NCBI GenBank assembly: GCA_017744285.1
Contig: JAGIBP010000033.1
Location: 1-64,000 of the forward strand
DNA from: Variovorax sp.
GTDB taxonomy: Bacteria; Pseudomonadota; Gammaproteobacteria; Burkholderiales; Burkholderiaceae_C
Direction: 5' to 3'
DNA: 64,000 nt
The notes under the pieces are model-generated. The model had not been told where the DNA came from. It saw only the letters and a program-made list of their open reading frames with translations, and did not search any database. Made by a program: the position numbers and the translations under genes. Below are positions 38,718-46,850 of the stretch, piece by piece. Position 1 is the stretch's first letter. The number at the start of each line of letters is the position of its first letter.

Positions 38718-39708
38718 AGGCCTGCCCCGCTTCGCGGCCGTCGGCGCGGGCCGCATGGGGCGCGGCATCGCGATCGCCTTCGCGTACGCGGGCCACCGCA
38801 TCTCGCTCATCGACCTGCGCGCGCGCAGCGACGAAGCGTGGCAGACGCTGCGCGCGGAAGCGCAGGCCGAAATCACCGCCAGCCTCGCAGGTCTCGCGCA
38901 GCTCGGCGTGATCGATGCCGCGCAGGCGGCCGCGATCGCCGGGCGCGTGGCGTACGTGAGGGCCGACGATGCACCCGCGGCGCTGGCCGCGGCCGAACTG
39001 CTCTTCGAAGGGGTGCCCGAGACGCTCGGCGCCAAGCGCGAGGCCTTCGATCACATCAACCGCCATTGCCGCGACGACGCGATCCTGACCTCGACCACCA
39101 GCAGCATCCTCGTGACCGAGCTGGCGGCCATGGTGCGTCGGCCCGAGCGCTTCCTCAACATGCACTGGCTCAACCCGGCGTACGTGATCCCGGTGGTCGA
39201 GCTGAGCTGCCATGCCGCCACCGACCCCGGCGTGCTCGCGCGCACCAAGGCGCTGATGGAATCGATCGGCAAGCTGCCCGTGGTGTGCGGCCCGGCGCCG
39301 GGCTACATCGTGCCCCGGCTGCAGGCGCTGATCATGAACGAGGCCGCGCGCATGATCGAAGAGGGCGCAGCCACCGCCGAGGAGATCGACAAGGCCACGC
39401 GCTACGGCCTGGGGCTGCGCTTCGCCGCGCTCGGCGTGGTGGAGTTCATCGACTTTGGCGGCGCCGACATCCTGCACCACGCGAGCCGCGAGATGTCGGG
39501 CTCGATCGACCGTGCGCGCTACACCGCGCCCGCGATCGTGGACCGCATGGTCGAGCAAGGCCGGCTTGGCCTCAAGAGCGGCAGCGGCTTCTACGACTAC
39601 GAGGGGCGCGACGTCGGCGCGTACCGCCGCGACGTGCTGTCGCGCACGCTCGGCATGCTGAAGCACGCGGGCCTCTGGAAAGCGCCCGCGAACGAAACGC
39701 AGCCATGA
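38707..39708 (+). CDS. 3-hydroxyacyl-CoA dehydrogenase family protein
   Basis: A 333-residue NAD-dependent dehydrogenase of the 3HCDH fold. AAVGAGRMGRGIAIAFAYAG is the dinucleotide motif, and LNMHWLNPAYVIPVVELSCH contains the catalytic His and Asn-Pro of the family. APGYIVPRLQALIMNEAARM begins the C-terminal domain. The substrate may be an acyl-CoA or a free hydroxy acid such as L-gulonate or carnitine. It overlaps both neighbours (11 bases upstream, ATGA downstream), so it is part of a tightly coupled operon. Confidence 0.88.
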   Translation: MASEGLPRFAAVGAGRMGRGIAIAFAYAGHRISLIDLRARSDEAWQTLRAEAQAEITASLAGLAQLGVIDAAQAAAIAGRVAYVRADDAPAALAAAELLFEGVPETLGAKREAFDHINRHCRDDAILTSTTSSILVTELAAMVRRPERFLNMHWLNPAYVIPVVELSCHAATDPGVLARTKALMESIGKLPVVCGPAPGYIVPRLQALIMNEAARMIEEGAATAEEIDKATRYGLGLRFAALGVVEFIDFGGADILHHASREMSGSIDRARYTAPAIVDRMVEQGRLGLKSGSGFYDYEGRDVGAYRRDVLSRTLGMLKHAGLWKAPANETQP

Positions 39709-40511
39709 TGAGGCCGATCCGGCGCGCTTTCGCGGACCTGTCGCCGGGGCAGGTCCACTACGCCGAGTGCGGCGACCGCGAGTCGCCCGCGGTGCTGCTG
39801 CTGCATCAGTCGCCGCGCAGCTGGATGGAGTACGGCGCGGTGTTGCCGCTGATCGGCGCGCGCCGCCGCGCGATCGCGATGGACACGGCGGGTTTCGGCG
39901 ATTCGGCCGCCGTCGCCGCGCCGGCCAGCATCGAGCGATGGGCCGAGGTGGCCCGCGAGCTGCTCGATGCGCTGCAGATCGTGCAACTCGACGTGGTCGG
40001 GCATCACACGGGCGGCGTGATCGCGGTCGAGCTGGCGGCCAGACTCGGGCCGCGCGTGCGCGGGCTCGTGCTCTCCTCGACGCCTTTTACCGATGCCGTC
40101 TTCCGCCAGGCGCGCGCCGGACGTCCGCCGATCGACGAAGTGCCGCCCAGCGAGGACGGCAGCCATCTCGCCGCGCTCTGGCAGCGCAGGCAGGGCTTCT
40201 ATCCGCCGGGCCGGCCCGATCTGCTCGAAGCCTTCGTGCGCGATGCGCTCAAGGCCAGCGGCAGTCCCGAGGACGGGCACCGCGCGGTCGCGGCCTATCG
40301 GATGGAAGAGCGCATCCATCTCGTCACGCAGCCCACCTTGCTCGTCCGCGCGACCGACGATCCGTTCGCGTCGCCCCATGCGGCCGAACTGCACGCGCAG
40401 CTCGCGAACGCGCGCGTCGTCGACATCGAAGGCGGCATGGTTCCGTTGCCCGACCAGATGCCCGAGGCCTTCGCGCGCGCGGTGCTCGACTTCCTGGAGT
40501 CATTGCCATGA
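39705..40511 (+). CDS. Alpha/beta-hydrolase-fold protein without Ser nucleophile
   Basis: A 268-residue alpha/beta-hydrolase fold. VLLLHQSPRSWMEYG is the oxyanion-hole region and MDTAGFGDSAAV the next conserved loop. At the nucleophile elbow the sequence is GHHTG (99-103), with His101 where Ser is expected in G-x-S-x-G. Near the C-terminus the usual catalytic His is also missing (EGGMVPLPDQMPEAF). An acid-like Asp remains in RATDDPF. It may therefore not be a classical esterase; a lyase, a cofactor-free oxygenase or a binding role is possible. It overlaps both neighbouring genes in ATGA junctions. Confidence 0.82.
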   Translation: MMRPIRRAFADLSPGQVHYAECGDRESPAVLLLHQSPRSWMEYGAVLPLIGARRRAIAMDTAGFGDSAAVAAPASIERWAEVARELLDALQIVQLDVVGHHTGGVIAVELAARLGPRVRGLVLSSTPFTDAVFRQARAGRPPIDEVPPSEDGSHLAALWQRRQGFYPPGRPDLLEAFVRDALKASGSPEDGHRAVAAYRMEERIHLVTQPTLLVRATDDPFASPHAAELHAQLANARVVDIEGGMVPLPDQMPEAFARAVLDFLESLP

Positions 40512-41452
40512 AGGCGGTGCGCGTGCATGCCTTCGAGGCGCCCCCGGTGATCGAAGAGATTCCGGAGCCGACGCTGCGGCCCGGCCGCTCGCTGGTACGC
40601 ATGGAGGCCGCCACCGTGGGCCACATCGACCGCACGGTGTGGCGCGGCAGCTTCCTGAAGCATCCGCCGTTTCCCTACACGCCGGGCGTGGAGGCAGCCG
40701 GCGTGGTGGTCGCGAGCGCGGCGCATGCCGAAGGCCAGCGCGTCTGGCTGCGCGGCAGCGGACTCGGCACGCTGTTCGACGGCACCTGGTGCGAACTGAT
40801 CGACGCACCCGACGAATCGCTGGGCCTGCTGCCCGCAGGCGTGCCGGCCACCATTGGCTCCGCCTTCTTTTCTCCGAGCACCTCGGCCTGGATCGCGCTG
40901 CACGATGTCGCGCGCCTCGCGCCCGGCGAACAGGTGCTCGTGACCGGTGCGAGCGGCGCGGTCGGGTCGCTCGCGGTGCAGCTCGCGCTCGATGCCGGCG
41001 CCAAGGTGACCGCCCTGGTCGCGGACGCTGCGCAGGCCGCATGGATGCCTGCCGGCGCCCAGGTGGTGCTGCTCGGGAGGGACCCCGCGTCGTCGTTGGA
41101 GGCCGTCTCGGTCGACCTGCTGATCGACACCGTCGGCGGCCCGGTGCTCGCCGCCGCGCTGCCGCGCGTGCGGCCCGGCGGCCGCGCCGTGCTCGTCGGC
41201 TACACGGCCGGCAACACGATCTCGCTGGACATCGCGCACTTCCTGCAGCGGGACGTGTCGCTCTTGCCGCTCAACATGTTCCGCCGCGAATCGGCCGGCC
41301 GCGCTGCCGCACCCGAATTGCTCACGAGACTCGCCAACCGGCGCCTGACGCTGGATGTCCAGCCTTTCGCACTCGCCGACGCCGCGAGCGCCATGGAGTG
41401 GATCAGCCAGCGCGGCCACCGAGGCCGCGCGGTGCTGGTGCCGGGGCGCTGA
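40508..41452 (+). CDS. Zinc-independent quinone oxidoreductase-like (MDR family) protein
   Basis: A 314-residue medium-chain dehydrogenase/reductase. The N-terminal GroES-like domain has PYTPGVEAAGVVV, and the NADPH site is LVTGASGAVGSLAVQLALDA. The structural-zinc Cys cluster of alcohol dehydrogenases is absent, placing it with quinone oxidoreductases and enoyl reductases. It ends the four-gene operon and faces convergent iadR across about 90 bases with no clear terminator. Confidence 0.88.
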   Translation: MKAVRVHAFEAPPVIEEIPEPTLRPGRSLVRMEAATVGHIDRTVWRGSFLKHPPFPYTPGVEAAGVVVASAAHAEGQRVWLRGSGLGTLFDGTWCELIDAPDESLGLLPAGVPATIGSAFFSPSTSAWIALHDVARLAPGEQVLVTGASGAVGSLAVQLALDAGAKVTALVADAAQAAWMPAGAQVVLLGRDPASSLEAVSVDLLIDTVGGPVLAAALPRVRPGGRAVLVGYTAGNTISLDIAHFLQRDVSLLPLNMFRRESAGRAAAPELLTRLANRRLTLDVQPFALADAASAMEWISQRGHRGRAVLVPGR

Positions 41453-41543
41453 GCGCCCTGGTCGGCCGCCCGGTGCGTTCGGGTCGCCCGGCGGCGGTCC
41501 CGAAGAGCATGCGATCACCCGCGGGCATGCGCCTTCATCAGCG

Positions 41544-42068
41544 TCACTCCTCCTCGCTGCCCGCGTCCGCCGCCGCATCGCCCGGCGCGCGCGCGTGCAG
41601 TTCGATGAGCTGCCGCAGCGTGCGCTTGAGTTCCTCCGCGCGCGCGAGGCCGAAGGGTTCGAGCACCCGCGTCTCGTGCTCGCGCGCCAGCTCCATCAGC
41701 TGTTCCACCGCCTTCGAGCCCTTGCGCGTGATGCGCACCAAGGTGACGCGCCGGTCACTCTCATGGGGCAGGCGCTCGACCTGGCCGCGCGCTTCCATGC
41801 GGTCCAGGAGGCGCGTCACCGTCGGCTGCTTGGTCACCGTGACCTGCGCGAGCTGGCCGATGCTGATCGCCTGGCCGCCCGCGAGCGATGCCATCACCCG
41901 CCACTCCGACACCGAGAAGCCGTTCTTGCGCGCCACTTCGTGGAACTCGGAGGAGATCAGCTGGCTGGCCTGCGCCAGCAGCGCGGGCAGGTAGTCCTCC
42001 ACGAACCGCAGCGGCCTGGCCCCCGCGTCGGCGCCGGGCACGCTGCTTGCATCTCTAGGGTTATTCAT
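41544..42068 (-). CDS. iadR: MarR-family regulator of the auxin degradation locus
   Basis: A 174-residue MarR-type winged-helix repressor. VSEWRVMASLAGGQAISIGQ begins the DNA-binding domain, VTKQPTVTRLLDRMEARGQV is the recognition helix, and HESDRRVTLVRIT is the wing with the conserved Asp-x-Arg. The C-terminus is Ala/Asp/Glu rich. In Variovorax the MarR repressor beside this operon binds IAA and releases its DNA (established in published work); identity here rests on position and family. It diverges from the main operon across 84 bases containing a shared 10-base motif. No ribosome site precedes ATG 42068. Confidence 0.85.
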   Translation of the reverse strand: MNNPRDASSVPGADAGARPLRFVEDYLPALLAQASQLISSEFHEVARKNGFSVSEWRVMASLAGGQAISIGQLAQVTVTKQPTVTRLLDRMEARGQVERLPHESDRRVTLVRITRKGSKAVEQLMELAREHETRVLEPFGLARAEELKRTLRQLIELHARAPGDAAADAGSEEE

Positions 42069-42070
42069 GA

Positions 42071-42100
42071 TTGTGGATACATTCAGTTCTAAACATTATA
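42071..42100. promoter_or_regulatory. Divergent promoters and candidate IadR operator
   Basis: TCTAAACATT (42088-42097) recurs exactly at 54341-54350 before the first binding-protein gene. On the minus strand it overlaps a perfect TATAAT (42100-42095) suited to iadR. On the plus strand TTGTGG (42071), 17 bases, CATTAT (42094) can serve the degradation operon. Binding here would repress both directions. Operator status is inference. Confidence 0.6.
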
Positions 42101-42152
42101 GAGACCGAGGTTCCGATTGGAACCCTCGCGATTCCGGACAAGAAGGGGCCCC

Positions 42153-44336
42153 ATGGCTGAGCGATCGTTCGTCGAAGAAGTGAAGAAGCTGCGGCTCTCG
42201 GGCGGCGAAGTGTTCCGCGGCGAAGGCATTCTGGCAGTCACCAAGGCGCTGCTGGAGTCGGGCGTTTCCTATGTCGCCGGCTACCAGGGCGCGCCGATCT
42301 CGCACCTGATGGACGTGCTGGCGGACGCGCAGGACATCCTCGCCGAGCACGGCATCCGCTTCGAGAACAGCGCCAGCGAGGCCACCGCCGCCGCCACGCT
42401 CGCGGCCTCGGTCAACTACCCGCTGCGCGGCGCCGTGACCTTCAAGGCGACGGTGGGAACCAACGTGGCGTCCGATGCGCTCGCCAACCTGGCCTCGGGC
42501 GGCGTGACCGGCGGCGCGCTGGTGATCGTGGGCGAGGACTATGGCGAAGGCTCGTCCATCATGCAGGAGCGCAGCCACGCCTTCGCGATGAAGTCGCAGA
42601 TCTGGCTGCTCGATCCGCGTCCGAACCTCCCCTGCATCGTGGAGGCGGTGAAGCAGGGCTTCGAGCTGTCGGAGGCGAGCCACACGCCGGTGATGCTGCA
42701 ACTGCGCATCCGCGCCTGCCATGTTCACGGGCAGTTCGTGGCGGGCGACAACCGGCGCGCGAGCTTCACGCTCAAGGAAGCGCTGGAGAACCCGCAGCGC
42801 GACGTCAGCCGCATCGTGCTGCCGCCCGCGAGCTTCCTGCACGAGCAGGAGAAGGTGCGCGACCGCTGGCCCGCGGCGGTGAAGTTCATCGAGGAACGCG
42901 GGCTCAACGAGTTCTTCTCCGAGGATGCGGATGACATCGGCATCATCGTGCAGGGCGGCAGCTACAACACGCTGGTCCGCGCATTGGAGCGGCTCGACCT
43001 GGCCGACGTCTACGGCAACACGAAGATCCCGCTCTACGTGATGAACGTGGCCTATCCGGTCATCGAGAGCGAGGTGCTGCGCTTCTGCGCAGGCAAGCGC
43101 GCGGTGCTGGTCGTGGAAGAGGGGCAGCCCAACTTCATCGAGCAGAACCTCGCGACCATCCTGCGGCAGGCGGGTTCCACCACCGCGCTGCACGGCAAGG
43201 ACATGCTGCCCGTGGCCGGCGAGTACACCGCCGCCGAGCTGCTAAAGGGCGCGCGCAGCTTCGGCGAGCGCTACGGCCGCCTGCAGCCGCTGCCGGTGCC
43301 CGCGCCGGTGCGCAAGGTGATCCCCCTCACGGCCGTGGCGGACATCGGGGTCGACGGCGCGCCCGAACCCGTGAAGGCGCTCGCCGAGAGCGTGCATGCG
43401 CGCCCGCCGGGCTTCTGCACCGGCTGCCCGGAGCGCCCCATCTTCAGCGCGATGAAGCTGGTCGAGCGCGAACTCGGACCGCACCACGTCAGCGCCGACA
43501 TCGGCTGCCACCTGTTCTCGATCCTGCCGCCCTTCGACATCGGCAACACCACGATGGGCTACGGCCTCGGTGCGGCCGGCGCTGCGGCGCTCAACACCCA
43601 GGCCGGCAAGCGCGCGATCTCGGTGATGGGCGACGGCGGCTTCTGGCACAACGGGCTCACCAGCGGCATCGCCAACGCGGTCTTCAACGAGAGCGACAAC
43701 CTCACCATCGTCGTCGACAACAACTACACCTCCGCCACCGGCGGGCAGGACATCCTGTCGTCCAAGGCGGTCAACGCCACGCGCAGCACCGGCCACGAGA
43801 TCGAGCGCGCGGTGCGCGGCGTCGGCGTGAAGTGGGTGAAGACGATGCGCCGCACCTATGACGTCGCCGGCATGCGCGATGCGCTCAAGGACGCCCTGAC
43901 CACGAAGCAGAAGGGCCCGAAGGTGCTGGTCGCCCAATCGGAGTGCATGCTGAACCGCCAGCGCCGCGAGAAGCCGCTGGTGCGCAAGGCGATCGCGGAC
44001 GGCAAGCGCATGGTGCGCGAGAAGTTCGGCGTCGATTCCGACACCTGCACCGGCGATCACTCGTGCATCCGGCTGTCGGGCTGCCCCTCGCTGTCGATCA
44101 AGCCCAACCCCGATCCGCTGCGCACCGACCCGGTGGCGCACGTGCTCGACAGCTGCGTGGGCTGCGGCGTGTGCGGCGAGGTCTCGCATGCGGCGGTGCT
44201 GTGCCCCTCGTTCTACAAGGCGCAGATCGTGAGCAACCCCAGCCGCTGGGACCGCCTGCGCGACGGCCTGCGCCAGCGCGTCATCGGCTGGCTGCAGAAG
44301 GGCGAGGCGAAGCGCCGCGCCGAGTACGCGTTCTGA
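42153..44336 (+). CDS. Indolepyruvate ferredoxin oxidoreductase alpha-like subunit
   Basis: A 727-residue TPP-dependent 2-oxoacid oxidoreductase of the IorA type, which in archaea and anaerobes turns arylpyruvates into aryl-acetyl-CoA with ferredoxin as acceptor. Domain order: pyrimidine-binding domain (GYQGAPISHLMDVLADAQ), TPP pyrophosphate-binding domain (GDGGFWHNG near residue 492 with VVDNNYTSATGGQ), and C-terminal Cys clusters (CTGDHSC near 631, CVGCGVC near 668) for Fe-S centres. An AGAAGGGG ribosome site precedes ATG 42153. It is the first gene of the IadR-controlled operon. Why an aerobic auxin operon starts with this enzyme is unclear; indole-3-pyruvate, an IAA precursor, is an attractive substrate. 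Confidence 0.87.
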   Translation: MAERSFVEEVKKLRLSGGEVFRGEGILAVTKALLESGVSYVAGYQGAPISHLMDVLADAQDILAEHGIRFENSASEATAAATLAASVNYPLRGAVTFKATVGTNVASDALANLASGGVTGGALVIVGEDYGEGSSIMQERSHAFAMKSQIWLLDPRPNLPCIVEAVKQGFELSEASHTPVMLQLRIRACHVHGQFVAGDNRRASFTLKEALENPQRDVSRIVLPPASFLHEQEKVRDRWPAAVKFIEERGLNEFFSEDADDIGIIVQGGSYNTLVRALERLDLADVYGNTKIPLYVMNVAYPVIESEVLRFCAGKRAVLVVEEGQPNFIEQNLATILRQAGSTTALHGKDMLPVAGEYTAAELLKGARSFGERYGRLQPLPVPAPVRKVIPLTAVADIGVDGAPEPVKALAESVHARPPGFCTGCPERPIFSAMKLVERELGPHHVSADIGCHLFSILPPFDIGNTTMGYGLGAAGAAALNTQAGKRAISVMGDGGFWHNGLTSGIANAVFNESDNLTIVVDNNYTSATGGQDILSSKAVNATRSTGHEIERAVRGVGVKWVKTMRRTYDVAGMRDALKDALTTKQKGPKVLVAQSECMLNRQRREKPLVRKAIADGKRMVREKFGVDSDTCTGDHSCIRLSGCPSLSIKPNPDPLRTDPVAHVLDSCVGCGVCGEVSHAAVLCPSFYKAQIVSNPSRWDRLRDGLRQRVIGWLQKGEAKRRAEYAF

Positions 44337-44344
44337 GGATCGAG

Positions 44345-45823
44345 ATGGGCGCACAACCAATCAAGATTGCGATTCTTGCCATGGGCGGCGAGGGCGGCGG
44401 CGTGCTCGCCGACTGGATCGTCGACATGGGCGAGGCCAACGGCTACGTCGCGCAGACCACCTCGGTGCCCGGCGTGGCGCAACGCACCGGCGCCACCATC
44501 TACTACGTCGAGCTGTTCCCCAAGGCGCAGGCCGATGCCGCTGGAGGCCAGCCGGTGCTGGCCTTGATGCCGCTGCCGGGCGACGTCGACGTGGTGCTGG
44601 CCTCGGAGCTGATGGAAGCGGGCCGCGCGGTGCAGCGCGGCCTGGTCACCCGCGACCGCACCACGCTCATCGCTTCCACCCACCGCGTCTATTCGATCGC
44701 CGAGAAGAGCGCCCTGGGCGATGGCCGCGTGGACAGCGCCGAACTGCTCGGCCACGCCGAGCGCGCCGCCAGGCGCTTCATCCGCTTCGACATGGCCGAG
44801 GCCGCGGAGGCCTCGGGCAGCGTGATCAGCGCGGTGCTCTTCGGCGCGCTCTGCGGCGCGGGCGTGCTGCCCTTCGGCCGCGCGCAGTTCGAAGCCACCA
44901 TCGAGCGCGGCGGCGTGGGCGTGAAGCCGAGCCTCAAAGCCTTCGGCGCCGCCTTCGCACGGGCGCAGGGCGAGCCCGACGTGCAGGCCGCCATCGCGCC
45001 AGCCGCCACGCCGCAGCCGCGCCATCCCGCCGTGCGTGCGCTGGTCGAGCGCGTGCAGCGCGGCTTCCCGGCCGAGGCGCAGCCGGTGCTGCTCGAAGGC
45101 GTGCGCCGCCTCATCGACTACCAGGACCTGGACTACGCCGCGCTCTACCTCGACCGCGTGGCCGCGCTGCCAGGGGGCGGCAAGCTGCTGAACGAGACCG
45201 CGCGCCACCTCGCGCTGTGGATGTCGTACGAGGACACGGTCCGCGTGGCCCAGCTCAAGACCCGCGCCACCCGCTTCGAGCGCGTGCGCGGCGAGGCGCG
45301 GGTGCAGGCCGGCCAGGTGCTCGCGATCAACGAATTCATGCACCCGCGCCTGCAGGAGATCTGCGAGACGCTGCCGGGTGGCATCGGCCGCTGGCTCATG
45401 AACTCGACCGCACCGCGCAAGCTCGTCGAGCGCATGACGCAGAAGGGCCGCGTGATCCAGACCAGCTCGCTGCGCGGCTACATGATGCTGCGCACGGTGG
45501 CCGGCATGAAGCGTTGGCGCCGCTCGACCCTGCGCTACGCGGACGAGAACCGCCGCATCGAGGAATGGCTCGCGCGCATCGCCGAGACTGCCGCGCGCAA
45601 CCCCGAACTCGCGGTGGAAGTCGCCCAGTGCCAGCGCCTCGTGAAGGGCTACAGCGACACGCACGAACGCGGCCTGCGCAACTACGACACCGTGATGGCC
45701 GCCGTGCAGCGCGCGGGCGCCGCCATCGCGCCCGCCACCCTGCGCGAACTGCGCGACGCGGCGCTGGCCGACGAGCACGGCCACCAGCTGCAGGCCGCGC
45801 TCGCTCGCCATGCGCTGGCCTGA
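44345..45823 (+). CDS. Indolepyruvate oxidoreductase beta-like subunit, extended form
   Basis: A 492-residue partner of the preceding alpha subunit. The first 190 residues are the gamma/beta POR domain (KIAILAMGGEGGGVLADWIV, SVPGVAQRTGATIYYVE). A 300-residue extension, mostly helical (HLALWMSYEDTVRVAQLKTR, LRGYMMLRTVAGMKRWRRST), is shared with large single-chain indolepyruvate oxidoreductases of aerobes and absent from archaeal IorB. The GAGG site before ATG 44345 and the 8-base spacing from the alpha gene fit a coupled pair. Confidence 0.85.
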   Translation: MGAQPIKIAILAMGGEGGGVLADWIVDMGEANGYVAQTTSVPGVAQRTGATIYYVELFPKAQADAAGGQPVLALMPLPGDVDVVLASELMEAGRAVQRGLVTRDRTTLIASTHRVYSIAEKSALGDGRVDSAELLGHAERAARRFIRFDMAEAAEASGSVISAVLFGALCGAGVLPFGRAQFEATIERGGVGVKPSLKAFGAAFARAQGEPDVQAAIAPAATPQPRHPAVRALVERVQRGFPAEAQPVLLEGVRRLIDYQDLDYAALYLDRVAALPGGGKLLNETARHLALWMSYEDTVRVAQLKTRATRFERVRGEARVQAGQVLAINEFMHPRLQEICETLPGGIGRWLMNSTAPRKLVERMTQKGRVIQTSSLRGYMMLRTVAGMKRWRRSTLRYADENRRIEEWLARIAETAARNPELAVEVAQCQRLVKGYSDTHERGLRNYDTVMAAVQRAGAAIAPATLRELRDAALADEHGHQLQAALARHALA

Positions 45824-45841
45824 TACCGGATCGAAGAAGCC

Positions 45842-46837
45842 ATGTCATCCGCCGCACCTGCCACCCTGTCCCTGCGCGTCGCCGAGGCGCGCTCGCTCAA
45901 TCCACTGATCAGGCTCTTCCGTCTGCGCGCCGCCGACGGCGCGGCGCTGCCGGCCTACACCGCCGGCGCGCACATTCGCGTCGAAGTCACGCTGGCGGAT
46001 GGCGGCAAGGACTGGCGCCACTACTCGCTGGTCAACTTCGCCGCGCAAGGCGACGCGACCGATGCCCCCGCCGAGTACGTCATCGCGGTGCGCAAGGAAG
46101 ACGACGGCCGCGGCGGTTCGCGCTTCATGCACGAGCGGCTGGCCGAGGGCGATACCGTCACGGTCGAGGCGCCGAAGAACGACTTCCCCCTGCACGACGG
46201 CCCCGGCGGCACCGTGCTGCTGGCGGGCGGCATCGGCATCACGCCGCTCGCGAGCATGGCCGCGCGCCGCCGCGCCGAGGGCTTGCCGGTGCGCCTGCAC
46301 TACGCGGGCCGCAGCCGCGAGCTGATGGCCTTCCTCCCCGAGCTGCAAGCGCTGCTCGGCGACGACCTGCATGTGCACGCCGACGCCGAGCAGGGCCGCG
46401 CCTTCGACATCGGCGCGCTGCTCGACGGCTTCCCGCCGGGCGACCGGCTCTACGTGTGCGGCCCGAAGGTCATGCTCGATGCGGTGCTCGCGCAGACCCA
46501 GGCGCGCGGCTGGACGCACGACCGCGTGCACTTCGAGCTCTTCACCACGCCGGTGGTGGAAGAGGGCGATCACGCCTTCGAGGTCGAGCTCGCGCAATCG
46601 GGCCGGCGCTTCACGGTGCCGGCCGACCAGAGCATCCTCGACTGCCTGATCGAGCACGGATGCGACCCGATGTTCGACTGCAAGCGCGGGGAATGCGGCG
46701 TGTGCGCCACGCCGGTGATCGACGGCGAGATCGACCACCGCGACTACGTGCTCACCGCCCGCGAGAAGGCCGAGGGCAACGTGATGCAGATCTGCATCTC
46801 GCGCGCCAAGGGCCAGAAGCTGACACTGGACATCTGA
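45842..46837 (+). CDS. iadC: FMN/[2Fe-2S] oxygenase reductase
   Basis: A 331-residue phthalate-dioxygenase-reductase-type flavoprotein passing electrons from NAD(P)H through FMN and a plant-type [2Fe-2S] centre to a Rieske oxygenase. RHYS (59-62) binds flavin, GGIGITP (129-135) the nucleotide, VCGPKVML closes the NAD domain, and Cys280, Cys285, Cys288 and Cys318 hold the cluster. Published work on Variovorax names an FMN-type reductase IadC, active with IadDE on IAA. Position directly before iadD matches. It is the only such reductase in the window, although there are two oxygenases. Confidence 0.9.
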   Translation: MSSAAPATLSLRVAEARSLNPLIRLFRLRAADGAALPAYTAGAHIRVEVTLADGGKDWRHYSLVNFAAQGDATDAPAEYVIAVRKEDDGRGGSRFMHERLAEGDTVTVEAPKNDFPLHDGPGGTVLLAGGIGITPLASMAARRRAEGLPVRLHYAGRSRELMAFLPELQALLGDDLHVHADAEQGRAFDIGALLDGFPPGDRLYVCGPKVMLDAVLAQTQARGWTHDRVHFELFTTPVVEEGDHAFEVELAQSGRRFTVPADQSILDCLIEHGCDPMFDCKRGECGVCATPVIDGEIDHRDYVLTAREKAEGNVMQICISRAKGQKLTLDI

Positions 46838-46850
46838 AGGGGACCACACG

